From Purpureocillium takamizusanense (Eukaryota; Ascomycota; Sordariomycetes; Hypocreales; Ophiocordycipitaceae): 64,000 bases of DNA. The position numbers and the translations under genes were made by a program. The notes under the pieces are model-generated. The model worked only from the letters and a program-made list of their open reading frames with translations, was not told the origin of the DNA and did not search any database. The stretch covers positions 2,294,001-2,358,000 of the forward strand of contig NC_063072.1 in assembly GCF_022605165.1 (NCBI RefSeq), written 5' to 3'. Below, in pieces: positions 11,621-24,370 of this stretch (position 1 is its first letter; the number at the start of each line of letters is the position of its first letter).

Positions 11621-12925
11621 ACGTCGCATCGATACCCCAACGGTTCTTTTTAGCGGCTGTGCATGTCCTAGGAAGGAGCATGGGTGCTGGCAACACCCTT
11701 GGTGCTGTGCAGGGGAGGGGTTCGCGAGTGAGGTTTCATAGCGTCGTTTCGTCTTGTCTCTGCGCGTCCGGTTTGGCGGCGCCAGGTGTTCAATTACATG
11801 AAGTCACACTTCCATGCATCACACGAAGTCAGGTTCCTGCTCTTCGCATTCAATTGCTCATGCGCATAACCTGGCGGGCCACCGTGGGTCCGCCGTGCCC
11901 GTTGCGCACCAGGTGGGCAGCACGGTGGGTTTTGTCTCTTGTGGCCGTGATGACGACATGCGGGCGCACGTTATCGGCGAATAAAGCTTGCCAAAGCCGG
12001 CAGCTCATCCTTCCCCAAGCAGCCAATGGAGTGACAAATCTCGGTGCTGTGCACCTCGCGAACCTGGCATGCCCTGTCGCGGCAAGACACCTAACGTGCG
12101 CCCGAGGCAAAACCAGAACTCACCTGCTGTGACGAGATGGTCAGCCCATACTAACCACCAGCGTTGCCAGGTGCAGGGTGATAAGATAAGACGACGACAG
12201 CTGAGCGGGCGCGCGTATGGAGGCCAGCAGGCGCCGGACTCGTCGCGGTCGCAAGCAGGTTCCAATCGCTATGGAGTGGGCCCCCACCACCTGTCGGCCT
12301 AGCACCCACCACACACAGGGGCCTGAGGCCCCCGTTAGTAATTGCTGGAGTGCCCGCCGGAGGCACCTCCAGGGCTCATGGAGGCTAGCTTGAGCCGTGC
12401 CCAGCTGCTGTGGAGGCCCGCGCCCGGGCAGGTGCCAAATTCGAATGGAAGAATTGGCTAGGGCGGGCGGCATCTGATCTGCATCTCTCGTCGTTCCGGC
12501 TCGGTCGTCGTCCTCCACCACCACCACCAGCACTACCACGCCAGGTGCACCACCGCTTCCTCCCGCTCTCCGTCTTCCTCTCTCTCTCTCTCGTCACCCG
12601 TCCTCGCCACACGGCTTACCTTACCTTCATGATCCCGTCGACCGGTTGCTGGGCCCTTGCAAGAATGGACTAGACTATCCTCAATCTCAGGGCCTGCTTC
12701 TGCGTTATTCTTTTCTGAATCGTCTTCGCCTTTCCCTCGTTCTCGAGAGCCAGCCCCCCCGCCACGAGCGCGGAGAGACCGACAAGCAAAGCCGGAATCA
12801 GCCTTCGACTACGAGAGACACGACGCTTCCCCTGCGAGCCCTCGCGACCAACTCGAGCAATCCCCCCCGACACGCCCACGACCCCTCCCTACCACCGCGT
12901 CGCGACCGCCGCGCTCCTCCACACG
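11621..12925. other. Intergenic region upstream of the ING gene
   Basis: No gene recognised in 1.3 kb. A CT-rich tract around 12555-12600 and pyrimidine-rich sequence up to 12925 look like the 5' leader of the following gene. Confidence 0.5.
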
Positions 12926-15118
12926 ATGAAGTCTGCCAGGCCGTCCCTTGCGGACGCCCCAGCGCATCGCAGAGCCCAGCCTGTCCGACAAGCGCGCACC
13001 AACCCGTCGCGAGGACCGGCCCACGCTGGCCGTCACGGCGGCGGTAGAGACGCAGCCGGCTCAGGCCCCGCGGGCGACCAGCCCATCGACATCTTCCCGG
13101 CAATCACGCACTTCGCCGACACCATCACCGCGCTCCCCAAGGAGCTCGTTCGACACTTCACACTGCTCAAGGAGGTCGACGCCAAGCTCTTTGGGCCAGA
13201 AGACCAACTTTTCAAGCTCGTCGAGCAGGCCGCGAATGCACCTGCGCCGGAGCCTCGACATGCCAATGACACTGCTGGCGTCGGCGCGTCCTCTTCGGCG
13301 CCCATGAGCACACAGAACAGCTCCAGCGGCTTCGGTTCCAGCCGTGCCGTGCGCTCGGCTCCCCCGTCAGACGGACCCAACGCCGCCGCCCCTAGCAGCG
13401 TCTTCGATCCGGCGAATATTCCTCGCCGCCAGCTCTTCCGACAGACGGCTTTCAAAATCCAGGAAATGTTGGTGTCGCTCGAGGAGAAGAATCATGTAAT
13501 ATCGACTGCCAATGAAGCCCTGAACCGGCAGCTTGCCCGCGTCGAGGACGTGTGGCCCTACCTTGAGAGCGAGTTCAGTGACGAGGCGAAATGGGGCAGC
13601 ACCACACACTGGGCCTACCCAGAGAACCGCAACGGCAAAGCAGCCCACGCCGAGCGCGCCCGCCGTGATGGCGCCGCTGCCATCTCCGCTGCCGCTCAAG
13701 CCCTCGCCGAGGAAGCTGCCGCTAGAAGTGATGCGAGAAAGCAGGCAGTTCAGGCGAAACGGAACCAGAGAAATCAGCATCACGACTCCGACGCTGACGA
13801 TCTCGCCGCTCGCCACAAAGCAGAAGGCGGCAAGAAATCTCAGAGCAGCAAGTCGAGGAAGGTCGCCGAGGCTAATGTCGGCCTGGGCATCTCTGGAGCG
13901 ACCGCGAACGGGAACCCGCCGCCAAAGCGACGCAAAGTGGAAAAGACCACTAACGGCGGAGAGCCCATGGAACGTGCCATGAGCAGCGTCTTTGGGAACG
14001 CCGCACCCAAGGCCAAGACGAGCAGCCCGCGGGGGACACCGGCGCCAGATGGCCCTAAGAAGCGCAAGGCTCTACCCACTGGCAGCAGCCAGGCGAAGAA
14101 AAAGCCAGTACCCTTGAAACCTCTAAGCGCTTTTAAGTATACTTTATCATTATGCTAACAGATATTGCGATTCAGGAATGGCATGTCTCCCTCGATTGCT
14201 TCCTCGCCGGTCATGGGTAACTTGCCCGAGCCCAAGACACAGGCACGCGCATCGCCCGCACCTAGTAGCGCTCCACGGCCGGCGTCCTCGCGTGCACGAC
14301 AGAACTCTATATCGTCCAACGCGGAAAATGGGAGGGCGAGGGCGCTGTCTTCGGCGTCGATCAAGCCCAACGGCAAGGAGTCCGGCACTCCAGACATGGC
14401 CTCTACAAGCGGGTTCCCACGGCCCGCGAATGAAGCCAAACCTGTCAAGGAGACCATTGTTCCACTTAAGCCTGAGACGATCAAGAAGGAGGCGGACCGA
14501 CCAGACAGCAGCTCCAGGCCGCCGTCCACTGCAGGGAAGAAGGACAGCAAAGACGAAACCGAGAACAAGAACGAGCCTGTAGCACCACAGCCGCAAAACA
14601 CTGCAACAGTGACAACAAAGAGCGGCAGGGCAAGCAAACCGTCGACTCCGGCGCTGGCAACCTTTCAAGAGGCGGCTCGGCCGCGATCATCCAGGAATAC
14701 TGATAACGGTGGGGCGAGCAAGAAGAGCCATAAGAAGGGTGGCTCCGTTGCACAGGCTCTGGCACCACAAGTCATTGAGTCTGACGCAAACAGCAGCAGC
14801 CTTCAGGGCGACGAGGACGATGATAACGACATCGATGCAGACGAGCCAACGTACTGCTACTGTAACAGCGTCAGCTACGGCGAAATGGTGGCGTGTGACG
14901 CGGACGAGTGCGAACGCGAGTGGTTCCATCTGCAGTGCGTAGGCCTCAAGGTCGCGCCAGGCTCGAAGAGTAAGCATTTCCCCATGTTTGCAACTACTGC
15001 GCTCCTTTATGTCGCGGTCGTCCGTCCGCTGACACGGGGCGGGTCTACAGCGAAATGGTACTGCGAGGACTGCAAAAAGCGCCTCAAGATGGGAGACAAG
15101 AAGGCCGGCAGCCGATAG
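12926..15118 (+). CDS. ING-family PHD-finger chromatin protein (Pho23/Yng2-like)
   Basis: This is a nuclear ING-family subunit of a histone deacetylase (Rpd3L, as Pho23) or acetyltransferase (NuA4, as Yng2) complex. Exons 12926-14136, 14176-14969 and 15051-15118 give 690 residues. An ING-type N-terminal helical region lies near residues 54-100 ([20 protein letters not shown], then [17 protein letters not shown]). A long Ala/Ser/Lys-rich middle carries basic KKRK and KRRK patches. The C-terminal PHD finger is near residues 628-675, with [21 protein letters not shown] and KWYCEDC giving the C4-H-C3 ligand set. Its last cysteines are encoded by the short final exon: splicing at 14970-15050 joins SK to TKWYC. 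The low-complexity middle prevents firm assignment to one paralogue. Confidence 0.88.
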
Positions 15119-16033
15119 ACGAGGAGCGGCCGGAGTCATTGAGGCGGTCTACGCCGAGTGTGAGGCACAGTCTACCGCCCTGACCTGGCGCACAAAGCAG
15201 AGCACGCTGGACACGGCAATGATCAGGCGCATGAGCGATACTATCGACTGCACCTTCGCATTGCTCCAGGATTTATTCAGACACGAGACGCATCCAGCGC
15301 TGGAGACGAAAAAGGCCCAGCCACTGGCGCATCACAGCGGAACCAGGCGCGCTGTACATTGCAAGAAGCGTCTTGAGTTTTGAGCCGTTATTTCTTTACA
15401 TGCAGCACGCACGTCCCGCCTCTTTTTTCCATTCATTTTTCGTCTTCTTTGTTTTATGGACACTGCTGGAGTTTACGGATATCCGGAGCTGGGGGAGTCA
15501 TTGCTCTAAGCACAAGGGCAACAGGTCTGTCCAAAGCGTTGATACGATAGCTGGAAGGGGGGATCAATGGGACCCGCCTCATCAGAACAAGAGGCGAGCT
15601 GCAACCACTTCAGGATGGAGGGTAATGTCCTGGAATTTGTCCCAGTCATGGGGTCATAGATGCACAAGAATGTACTGTTGACCGGGAATTGACGAAATAA
15701 GTCGGTGTGATGGATAAAATGCTTTCGCGTCGCTTCGCTGTGTCTTGGTAGCATGTGAGACCCGTCACGGCGGGCTGCTCAGGTCCGCCCACAACCTCCG
15801 TACCCCGGAACGACGCAACTGTCGACGATTCCGATGCGGGTCATCGCCTAATTACCATTATGTAAAGGCGGCCGCTGACTTGAACGAGGTGGGCGCAGCT
15901 CCCCACGTTTTGTTGTTGGGGAGCATGGGAGGCATGTCGGTTCCCACGCATCAACGTACTGCACGTACTGCATGTACTGCACGTTGACTACTGCAAGGGA
16001 GGGCGAGGGCCGGGGGGAATGGGTAGCTATGGA

Positions 16034-16056
16034 GGTGGTGGTGGTGGTGGTGGTGG
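16034..16056. repeat. (GGT)n microsatellite
   Basis: About eight tandem GGT units are read directly. Confidence 0.9.
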
Positions 16057-17827
16057 CATCGTGAGCCCGCCGCTTCGGCCCAGATTCCAGATAGTACATG
16101 GATGGAGCGAGTCGTCTTGTTTCTTCGCCTCGGGCGCTTCGACGGACGGACGGACGGGCCACACACGGTACGAGGACGATGCCGATTACGTACTGCAACC
16201 AGCGAGCTCGGTCGGTCGGATGCAAGACAAAGGGGTAATTCTTTCACGCCGCGGGCCCCAACAGTCCGCCAGCCAGTCAGTAAGTAAGTCAGTGTTTGCC
16301 ATGCAGAGGTGTCCCATGCTCTCTCATTGTCCGTCCCGTCTGTCTGTCCCAACGGGGAAGGCGGACGGCCAAGGGAGGTCCGCCGCCCGCACGCTCGCAC
16401 GTACCTGGTAGGTTTGTGGCTTGCCGAAGAGCCAGCCTACCTTGGCCGGGGCCCCCCGCGCGTCGCCGCCCCTGGCTCACTCATTGGGGGCGGAAGAAAG
16501 GGGGGGGGGGGTGCCAGGGAGCCATTGACCCCGCGAAAATCCGGGGGGGGGCGTGTCGAAGCGCAGGGCCGAGAAGGCGCCTGGAACGCGGTCAGCCCCT
16601 GGACAGAGACGCGGTGGTCGAGGTCAAGGCTGTGGTGTAGGCGAGCGAGTACGGTGGCATGAAGGTACTCGGTTCGAATAGTTCCTATGTATGTACAGAT
16701 GCCATCGCGCGGCGCCCTGCCCTTGGGAGGCAGATTCTGAGAGCGGCCGGTTGGTCGTCTCCATGGTCGCGATGGTTGTTATCTGCAGCGCTGTCGTCAT
16801 AGTATAAAAGATCATAGCATTTCCAGGACGAATAATACGGCAAAGGCATCATCATCAAGCAGGTCGGCAAGAGAGTCGTGGCAGCAAGACAACTTACGTC
16901 AGAAGGATGGATGGTCCTTGAGCAGCAGCAGCAGCAGGGTGGGCATGCCAGTAAGACCAAAAAGCAAATCACGGTCGCGATATCGGAAACCCTGCGGTTC
17001 CGTCAAGTCGTCCCCCGGGTCTTCGGGCTACCACTCTAGTTGGTATGTTGGTGCAGCGAAACCGCAGATGGGCCGTCCTTTGTGTCACGCCAAGGCAGGC
17101 AAGGGGGTAGCTGGACGTCCTGATGAGCAATGCTGTGCGCGCACGTCGTGACGGAGGGACAGATACTCAGGTAGCACGGAAGATGCAAGATGGGCAACAA
17201 CAGCATTACTAGTAGTGGTAGCGGCGGTGGTGCCAGCGGCAGTAGCTGTAGCAGTACAAGCAGCAGCGGGCAGGCAGGGAGGTGTGCGTGCATGATGACG
17301 TCGAGCAATGGCCACAATAAACAGTTGCTGTCTTGCAACGCCGCCTCGGCAGTCTCATCCGAAGGAGGGGGTTTGGCCCCCCCTCTGTCTGTAGGCCTCA
17401 CTTCTGGAGAGAAAGCCCGGTGGGCAGAACCACGATGACAGAACGGTCGCACCGCCGACAACGACCCCGTCCACGCATATCATGGAGCAAGGAGAGGAGA
17501 AAGAAAAGGCTAAGGGCCCATCAATTCGAACGAGCCACACAGATGCCCCGAACGCTGCCGCGTCTGCAAGAGAGTCGTCCGTCCCCGAATCTCGTACGTC
17601 GTCGTCTGCCTGATCAGGAGAGACGACACCTTTGGCCCGATGGAGACGATGGTGAGCCGGCGAGACGAAGACGTCGACCGACCGTGCCAACTCATCAGCA
17701 GATCAGTGGTCTCGTGACCATTGCCTTGCCTGGCGCGCGCAGGGGATTGGAGGAGCCGTCTCTGGGGCGCCCTCGTGACATGGCCAGCAGGCTTCGGCTC
17801 GAGCGGCTTCTCAGCTGTCTCCTCCAG

Positions 17828-17850
17828 TCTCTCTCTCTCTCTCTCTCTCC
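17828..17850. repeat. (CT)n microsatellite
   Basis: A run of about eleven CT units, closely followed by the ACGC array at 17889. Confidence 0.9.
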
Positions 17851-17888
17851 TCTACCGCGGTCCTGTGCCGGCGCCTCGTTCTCTCGCC

Positions 17889-17914
17889 CACGCACGCACG
17901 CACGCACGCACGCA
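17889..17914. repeat. (ACGC)n microsatellite
   Basis: About six tandem copies of ACGC are read directly. Confidence 0.9.
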
Positions 17915-18535
17915 GAGCCGTTAGTTACCTGCTCATAACGTACAGTGCCTACCTACCCATCGCATCCCTACCCGCTGCCGTGACCGGACGAGTGCGACGA
18001 CGATGCATATATTGAATGAGACCCCGTGGGGCAGCGTCTGTCCAACAAGAGACCCTGCATTGGCAAAGACTTGCGGTGAGACGACAGGCTTCGCCGACGA
18101 CGACGACATGCACGCCGGTCTTCGGTTCGGGGAGAGAGTGGGAGCAATAACATGCTGCGCTCCGTTAGTACTGACCTACCAGCACACCAAAGGTGCCATG
18201 CTCCAGCTCCAGCGCCTTGTTACGAAATAGCAGGGAAGTATTAGGTAATTCCGTGAGCGGTTGATCCAGCGTACATATGCGGGCGGGCTGGGCATGCCAT
18301 GGTGGGTTTTTTCCCCTTGAGTTTCTCCACAGCCTTCTAGCGCGCAACGAACCAACATCCATGCCATGCCCAGTCATCAACGACACAACCTACCTAGTCA
18401 AGAGAAGCGCGGCTGGCTTCGGTTCATGACCGCCTGAGACGGGCAAGATGTCGGGGGAGCCCGCCTCGGGCGCTACGTGCGTAGGTACCTTGTCTAACCC
18501 TCTAGCGCGCGAGCGCGGCTGCGGCGCGGGGAGGA

Positions 18536-18570
18536 GACGACGACGACGACGACGACGACTACGACGACTG
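18536..18570. repeat. (GAC)n microsatellite
   Basis: A near-perfect GAC/CGA trinucleotide run, interrupted once by TAC. Confidence 0.9.
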
Positions 18571-19114
18571 ATGACTCCGTCCCGCATCATCTCCACTCTT
18601 CGGCCGTCGCTCGCCCGCCGGGCCCCCCATGTGCCGTGTATACGAGGGAAGGTCCGTCACAGAGGGTGAGATGAGCAGCGGCTCATGTCGCCGTCGTCGT
18701 ACGGCGGAAGTAGTACGTAGCGCCATTCGGGCACGACGGCAACGGAGCAAACCAGATTCCAGGCCGTGGGGTCCTCGCCCGGATCACCGGCTCGGTCGTG
18801 CGACGAGCGTCCCGCCGTGCAGGCACGTTGACAAAGACAAAGGGGGAGGGGACGGGCACGCAATTTGAAGGCCAGCTGCTCGTACCTCCGTGCCGATGGC
18901 TCCGAATTCCGGCTCGGTGCTCCCGTGCGCAGGGCTTATCTGGACATGGCTCGGCGTCTTCGGTGATGGAGCTCGGCGCACGTCAGAACGGGCACCTCTC
19001 CAGCGGGTGCGTTCTACTGTCTCAGCATATAGGCAGGCATGTGGGATTGAAGCACAGATAGGCGTCCGAGTCACTCGACAATTAATGAGACCACCACCGG
19101 GGTGCCCTACGCTG

Positions 19115-19140
19115 CCCTGCCCTGCCCTGCCCTGCCCTGC
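19115..19140. repeat. (CCCTG)n microsatellite
   Basis: Five tandem copies of CCCTG are read directly. Confidence 0.9.
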
Positions 19141-19766
19141 TGCACTTCGTGGGTCGTCATGACCCTGCCTCGCTGAACAGAACCATCGCCGCCCATCATG
19201 GAGAACGAGCGTTGGGCAGCCGCTCCGGCCACCGGAGCCGCTATGGAGCGATGTCGCAGACCTTGCGGCTCTGTCTCGCAGGCCCCAAGGAGCGGCAAAT
19301 GCAACGTACATACGACGCTGCGGTCGGGGGGAGAGCTCTTGGCAGGTCACGAGGGACCGACAACAGGGCTGTGCACCGAGTGCGAGGCGCCCCAGCACCA
19401 CCCAGCGGCTCGTGCCTCGTACATATGTTTGTGACGACAGACCACGAGTTTGTGCGAGGGGTATGGGCCGTAGTATGCTTGTTTGTACCTACGGAGCACG
19501 GGATGCAAGCGATGGTGGTTGGCAGCGAGGGGCTCGCACGCGCTCGCACGGGGGAGCCGGACTCCCGACGCCATGTCGCGGGACGCTCCCCTTGCGACGA
19601 CAGAACGCAATGAATGGATGGAGGGCACGGGGCTCGGGGGGGCTAAGGGGGTAGGGGGGGACGGAGACAGACGGCGAGCGAAGCCGGTGAATCCGCTGAC
19701 TGGCTGGTCGGGTTGGCGGTAGTATGTCACTGTTGTATATGCAGTTCCCAATTCGAGTCACTCGGG

Positions 19767-19768
<2 letters not shown>

Positions 19769-19800
<32 letters not shown>
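19769..19800. repeat. (GTC)n microsatellite
   Basis: About ten uninterrupted GTC units in non-coding sequence. Confidence 0.9.
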
Positions 19801-20251
19801 TGTCGACTGAACACTTTCAATACCCGAGTGTGTGGTGCGGTGCGGGGATCCAAGAGTAAAGAGTGTGTGAAAGAAGACCCTTGCCCAAGTTGGAATTTCC
19901 ATTACCACATCCTAATGCTCGCCTTGTTGGCTGGATGACACGGCGTGGCGCCGCTGAAGTTGAAGGGGGGGGCCGCAAACCGGGCGGCGCTCTTTCTGCT
20001 TCCCCGACACAATGGCGCCCCCGCGGGTGCTGCTGGGAACGCTGGCATTGAGCAAGACGTGCCGACGTTGCAATGTTGGTGACCAGTGTGGCTGGTGTAG
20101 GTAGAAAAAGGTGGTGTGTCGGCGAGTCGCCGGAGCAGCAGTGCCAGCAGGTGGAAGAGGAGGAGGAGGACTGTCGCCGCAGGGGACGGACCCCGCTGGC
20201 GACGATGTGATCAGGTACATATACGATGAAGGGGATGAGGGGGTAGCGTTT

Positions 20252-20277
20252 TGTGTGTGTGTACGTGTGTGTGTGTA
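20252..20277. repeat. (GT)n microsatellite
   Basis: GT dinucleotide run interrupted by one AC. Confidence 0.85.
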
Positions 20278-21419
20278 TGGTTAGCGTATGGATGACCGGG
20301 AAAGCTCTGCACGAAGCTGATGTGTCGCAACGTCGTTGGAATCTTGTGCAAGCTGGAGACCTGGCGATGACGACGATTTCTTTGCCCCCGCGCCTCATCA
20401 TCATCAATCAGATCATTGCCAAAACAACCAACGCCCTTTTGGGGGGGGGGGCGTCCCGCCGGACCGGGCAGCAGCAGCCGATGACGCCGCAGCGCTGGCA
20501 GCGAACAGCGCTCGATTACACCCCCGGCAACCTCGGGAGCTCAGGGCAGATAGCTGGCAGGGCAGGGCAGGGCAGGCGACTCCGTCCGGGGGCCTTTCAA
20601 AGCCTTGCGCCTGACTCCCTGCAGCCAGGAGCATCCATCCATGATGTGCGCTGGACGGAGCGGACGGTGCGGGCGGGCGGGCGGGCGGCGGCGGCGGTGC
20701 ACTGCAGTCCGATTTTAGGGCTGCTGCCAGCGGGATGGGGGGCGAACCAGGACGTGGCACTTGACCTCGCCTCACCTCACGTCACTGTATGCGAGCAGCA
20801 TGCGACAACCTTAGCTCGGCCCAACACAGGCGAAGGGGGGAAAGAAAAAGGCAGCAAGCACAAGGCAACGCAGGCAAGGTGCCTTCGGTATATCGGCATG
20901 GAGTACCGTGGCACAATAGCATAAGGTACCTATAGCATGACCTAGGTGAAGTACTACCAAGGTTGATAGTAGAGACTCAAGTACAGTATACTAGGTAGCA
21001 GTTTACTGTGAGGTGCCCTATTATGCGCCAATGCCACCGTGCAACACCGCACACACGCAGGGCACCGTCGTACCACGATACGCGAGGGGTGCCCGTCCTC
21101 CACCGACCCTCGCGTTGCCTCGCCTCGCCTGGCTCCGTCACTGCGCAAACTTGCGTCTGGTGTCTGGAGAAGCGAGAGGCGGCGCCATTCAGTGCCGGGC
21201 GGTGGCAGCACTGAATGTAATAAGTCGGTCGTCCATTATGTGGTGCAACTGTACATGCCCGTACTTGGCAGGGCAGGAGACGCGCCCATGGGCAGGACCG
21301 GAGAGCCGCCCGCATGCAGAACCTCACCTTGTAATAAGTTGGCAATACTACCAAGTGTGCCTTATGCCGGGCGCGCGACGTGCATGCTGCGACGGGACTC
21401 TCCACCCACGAACTGGGTT

Positions 21420-21435
21420 CTGCAGTGCACTGCAG
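21420..21435. repeat. Perfect 16-bp palindrome
   Basis: CTGCAGTGCACTGCAG equals its own reverse complement and contains two PstI-type CTGCAG hexamers around GTGCAC. Confidence 0.9.
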
Positions 21436-22118
21436 CAACATGAAGCACCAGAGGCGCGTTGTGTGTTCCTACTGTATGTACTTGGACGACTGTCGTCTCG
21501 TCCATGGAAATAATAAGCCTCCCGCCCTGACAAGCCCAAACCCAAACCCGGACAAGAAAGAATGGCCCCTCCCCCCCTCCCCGCCCAGCAGTGCGTGCAG
21601 GTCTCAGAGCCAAAGTAAAAAAAACCAACGAAAAGGGCCGTCGGCGAGGTGCTCATGTGACCGCCGCATGGAGCGCGCGCTGGGTTTCCATTACCAAATC
21701 CTTCCAGGTTCGGCGCTACCGGGTCGCGCTAAGAGGCCAAGGCGCGGTGCCAGGCCAGCACGTTTTGCGCCCCCCGGTCGCCACCAGGAGCCCGGGGGCC
21801 TAGAGGAAGCGCCTGAGGTGGGCTGCATTGGGGGGGGAGGGGGGGGCTCCCCTGCTGCCGTCCGTGTGCCAGCAGCAAGCAGCTCTTGTTTGGGGGGCGG
21901 GGGGCAGAAGTGGTGTGGTGTCTGGCAGCGGCAATCCATCCATGCCACCATCTTGCACCGCAGCACCGGTGGCGTCTGTGGATCCCTGTCGCCCGCCCGC
22001 ATGCATTGGCTTCCCATCCAGTTCCCACCTTGGACCCAGAACACGACGGACAGATGACTTATAACCCAAATTCTCGGCCAACGAAGAGAGTTACCACCAC
22101 CACAAACCAAAAATCCGA

Positions 22119-22200
22119 CCCGACCTGACCCTGACCCTGACCTGATTTGACCTGACCTGACCTTTGTCCTGGCCCGACCCGACTCGACTTATTTCTTTCT
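22119..22200. repeat. Degenerate (CCTGA)n array
   Basis: An 80-nt imperfect array of CCTGA/CCCGA-type units in the promoter or leader of the F-box/LRR gene, about 280 nt before its start. Confidence 0.8.
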
Positions 22201-22478
22201 CTCCCACGCACACACGACCAGACCGGCTCGCCTTTCTCTCCATCGTCACTGTCGCCGGAACTGCCGTCTCTGACTCGCTGCCCTCGAATCGCCATCCGCC
22301 TTCTTTCTCGACTCGGGCGCCCTCCTCCCACGTCCGCGGAAAACGCCCTTCTCGCCAGGAATCAGCCCGGACCGCGCGCGACGACCCGCCATCGCGGTCC
22401 GAGCACGCCTCTCTAAGCGGCAGACGCGCCTTCAACACACACCTAGGCCGCTTCCTCGAGTCCGTCCCTTGCTCTTAC

Positions 22479-24370
22479 ATGGCCGTGCCCAACGGAGCCG
22501 GGCCCCGACGGGTGCTTGACTTCGACACGTCCATGATGATCAAGTCCAGCATGGCACGGGCTCTTTCTCCATCCGACACCGGCTCACGATCTTCCTTCTC
22601 CTCGGTCCGCGAGAACGACGATGGCCTCGCCCAAACCTTCACCCGCTCCAAGGTCTCCTCCTACATCGACGCCCCAGAGGATGTCTTTGACGAGTCGCCC
22701 ACCAGCGAGCTTGCTCAGCCCAGCTTCCAGCCGCCCCTGACCCAGCCGCAGAGCAGGCTCCATGGTTTTTGGTACCCCTCGGACAGCTTCAAGGGCTGGA
22801 AGCAGATCCCCATCAAGGGCAAGACGGCAAGCCGCAGCTGCGAGGACCTCAGGAAGCTGTGCATGACCTGGGACAATGTCCCCGAGGTGACCCCCAAGAA
22901 GCTCGGTGGCAGCGCGCTGCCGGGCCAGTCCACTCTGGAGCAGCTTCCCGGCGAGGTTTTGGGTGCGTACACAAAAGAACCCTGGCCTCGCTCTTCCTCA
23001 AATTTCCTCGATCTCAAACTAACCGTCTGACAGGCGTCATCATCGACTACTTGGTGGTAGAAATCCCCCCCAATGGCCTCACTACGCGCAACACCGATCT
23101 CATGTCTCTCCTCTTGACCTCGCGCGCCATGCACGCCGCCACCCTCACCACGCTCTACCGGCACATCACCATCCCCCACTCGCGCATCTTCCGCAAGTTC
23201 CTCGCCACCATCAACAAGTACCCCGCGCTCGCCACCATCGTGAGGCGCATGGACTTTAGCCACTTCAACCCGTCTTTCATGTTCTCCACGGCTAGCGAGC
23301 GCGCCCAGGCGCGCAACCTCACTGCCGACACGCTGGCAGAGTGCCTGGACCTCATGCCCTTCCTCCAGGAGTTCCTCGCTCAGGAATACATTGACGACGA
23401 CCTTGGTCCCGCCGTTCTGAGGAAGCTGTTGTTTGAGATGCCTCAGCTTCGGGCTCTGGACATTTGCGGCTGCTCGACGACGGCTTTCAAGAACTCGTTC
23501 AAGACGATCCTCGATGATCCTTGGCCTGACATGCTCTCCATTACGCGGTTGTCGCTTCACAAGTGCATCAGCCTGCCCTCCGCCGTCTTCGAGAAGCTCC
23601 TCCCACGCTTGGGGCGCCTCACGCACCTCGATGTCGCGGGGACGCACATCAACGACGAAGCGCTGCAGATGATTCCCACCACGGCCAGGCTGACCCATTT
23701 GAATCTTGCCAAGTGCAAGGACCTCTCCGCCGAGGTCGTCATCAAGTTCATTTCGACTCATCCCGCTGCGTCGAGCCTAGTCTTCCTCAGCCTCGCTGCT
23801 GACGCTACCAACCACCTGCTGCTCGGCAAGGACGATGTGGACGCGCTTTTGCCCGTACTCCCACCCACCCTCAAGTCCCTCAGCCTGCGTGGCAGCAGGA
23901 TGCACAGCTCCCACATGCCCGAGCTGGTCCGTCTTTCTCAAACGCTCGAGGAGCTCGCCGTGGGACGCGGGCTGGACATGAGCGACATCCATCGCATCTT
24001 CAAACACGGTGACTCGTTCCTGCAGCACAACCTTCGATACCTGGACATTTCCGAAATCGACACTATTATTGGAAGCGCTAGCACTCTCCTCGCGCCGGCG
24101 TGCGCCCCGCTCGGCGTCATTGAGATCGAAGAGCGCGCCTATGAGCGCGCGGCAAAGCTCAACAAGAGCCTCGATAAGGTAGGCTGGACGGCCAGCGAGT
24201 TCGGAAGCCGCTACTGGCTGGTGCGAAAGCCGGCGCCCGGGACCGTGGCGGAGAACCCGCGTCGGAAGTGGAAAATGGGCGCCGAGAGCTGGGGTATGAG
24301 GAAGATCCCGGTCGCCGTCGCCGAGGTCGGAGGCATGTATGGGTCCTTTATGTTTGGCCGGCGGCTCTGA
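22479..24370 (+). CDS. F-box-like leucine-rich repeat protein
   Basis: Probably a substrate-recognition subunit of an SCF-type ubiquitin ligase. Exons 22479-22962 and 23034-24370 give about 606 residues, joined by a 71-nt intron that splits a Gly codon. After a Ser/Pro-rich disordered N-terminus, residues about 152-215 resemble an F-box (LEQLPGEVLGVIIDYLV, then LLLTSRAMHAATLTTLYRHI). Leucine-rich repeats follow: LRALDICGCS, LTHLDVAGTHINDEAL, LTHLNLAKCKDLSAEV, LKSLSLRGSRMHSSHM and LRYLDISEI. The C-terminus ends MYGSFMFGRRL. The frame is open upstream to 22164, so the protein could start earlier; I chose MAVPNGAGPRRV because the upstream sequence is pyrimidine-rich and repeat-derived. Degradation targets are unknown. 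Confidence 0.78.

Larger units (their letters stand above)
15119..22478. other. Gene-poor block of about 7.4 kb
   Basis: I found no reading frame with family features or convincing spliced structure on either strand. The block holds the 3' region of the ING gene, many microsatellites (GGT, CT, ACGC, CGA, CCCTG, GTC, GT, CCTGA), G- or C-homopolymers, GTACC-type words (20920-21005) and a 16-bp palindrome (21420-21435). Its last few hundred bases are probably the promoter and leader of the F-box/LRR gene. Confidence 0.55.

Noticed and set aside
15506..15754. 82-codon minus-strand frame just after the ING gene
   Set aside because: Looks less repetitive than others, but no family, start context or intron evidence; it probably lies in the 3' flank of the ING gene.
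17333..17938. 201-codon Arg-rich plus-strand frame
   Set aside because: Contains the CT and ACGC microsatellites; composition reflects the repeats.
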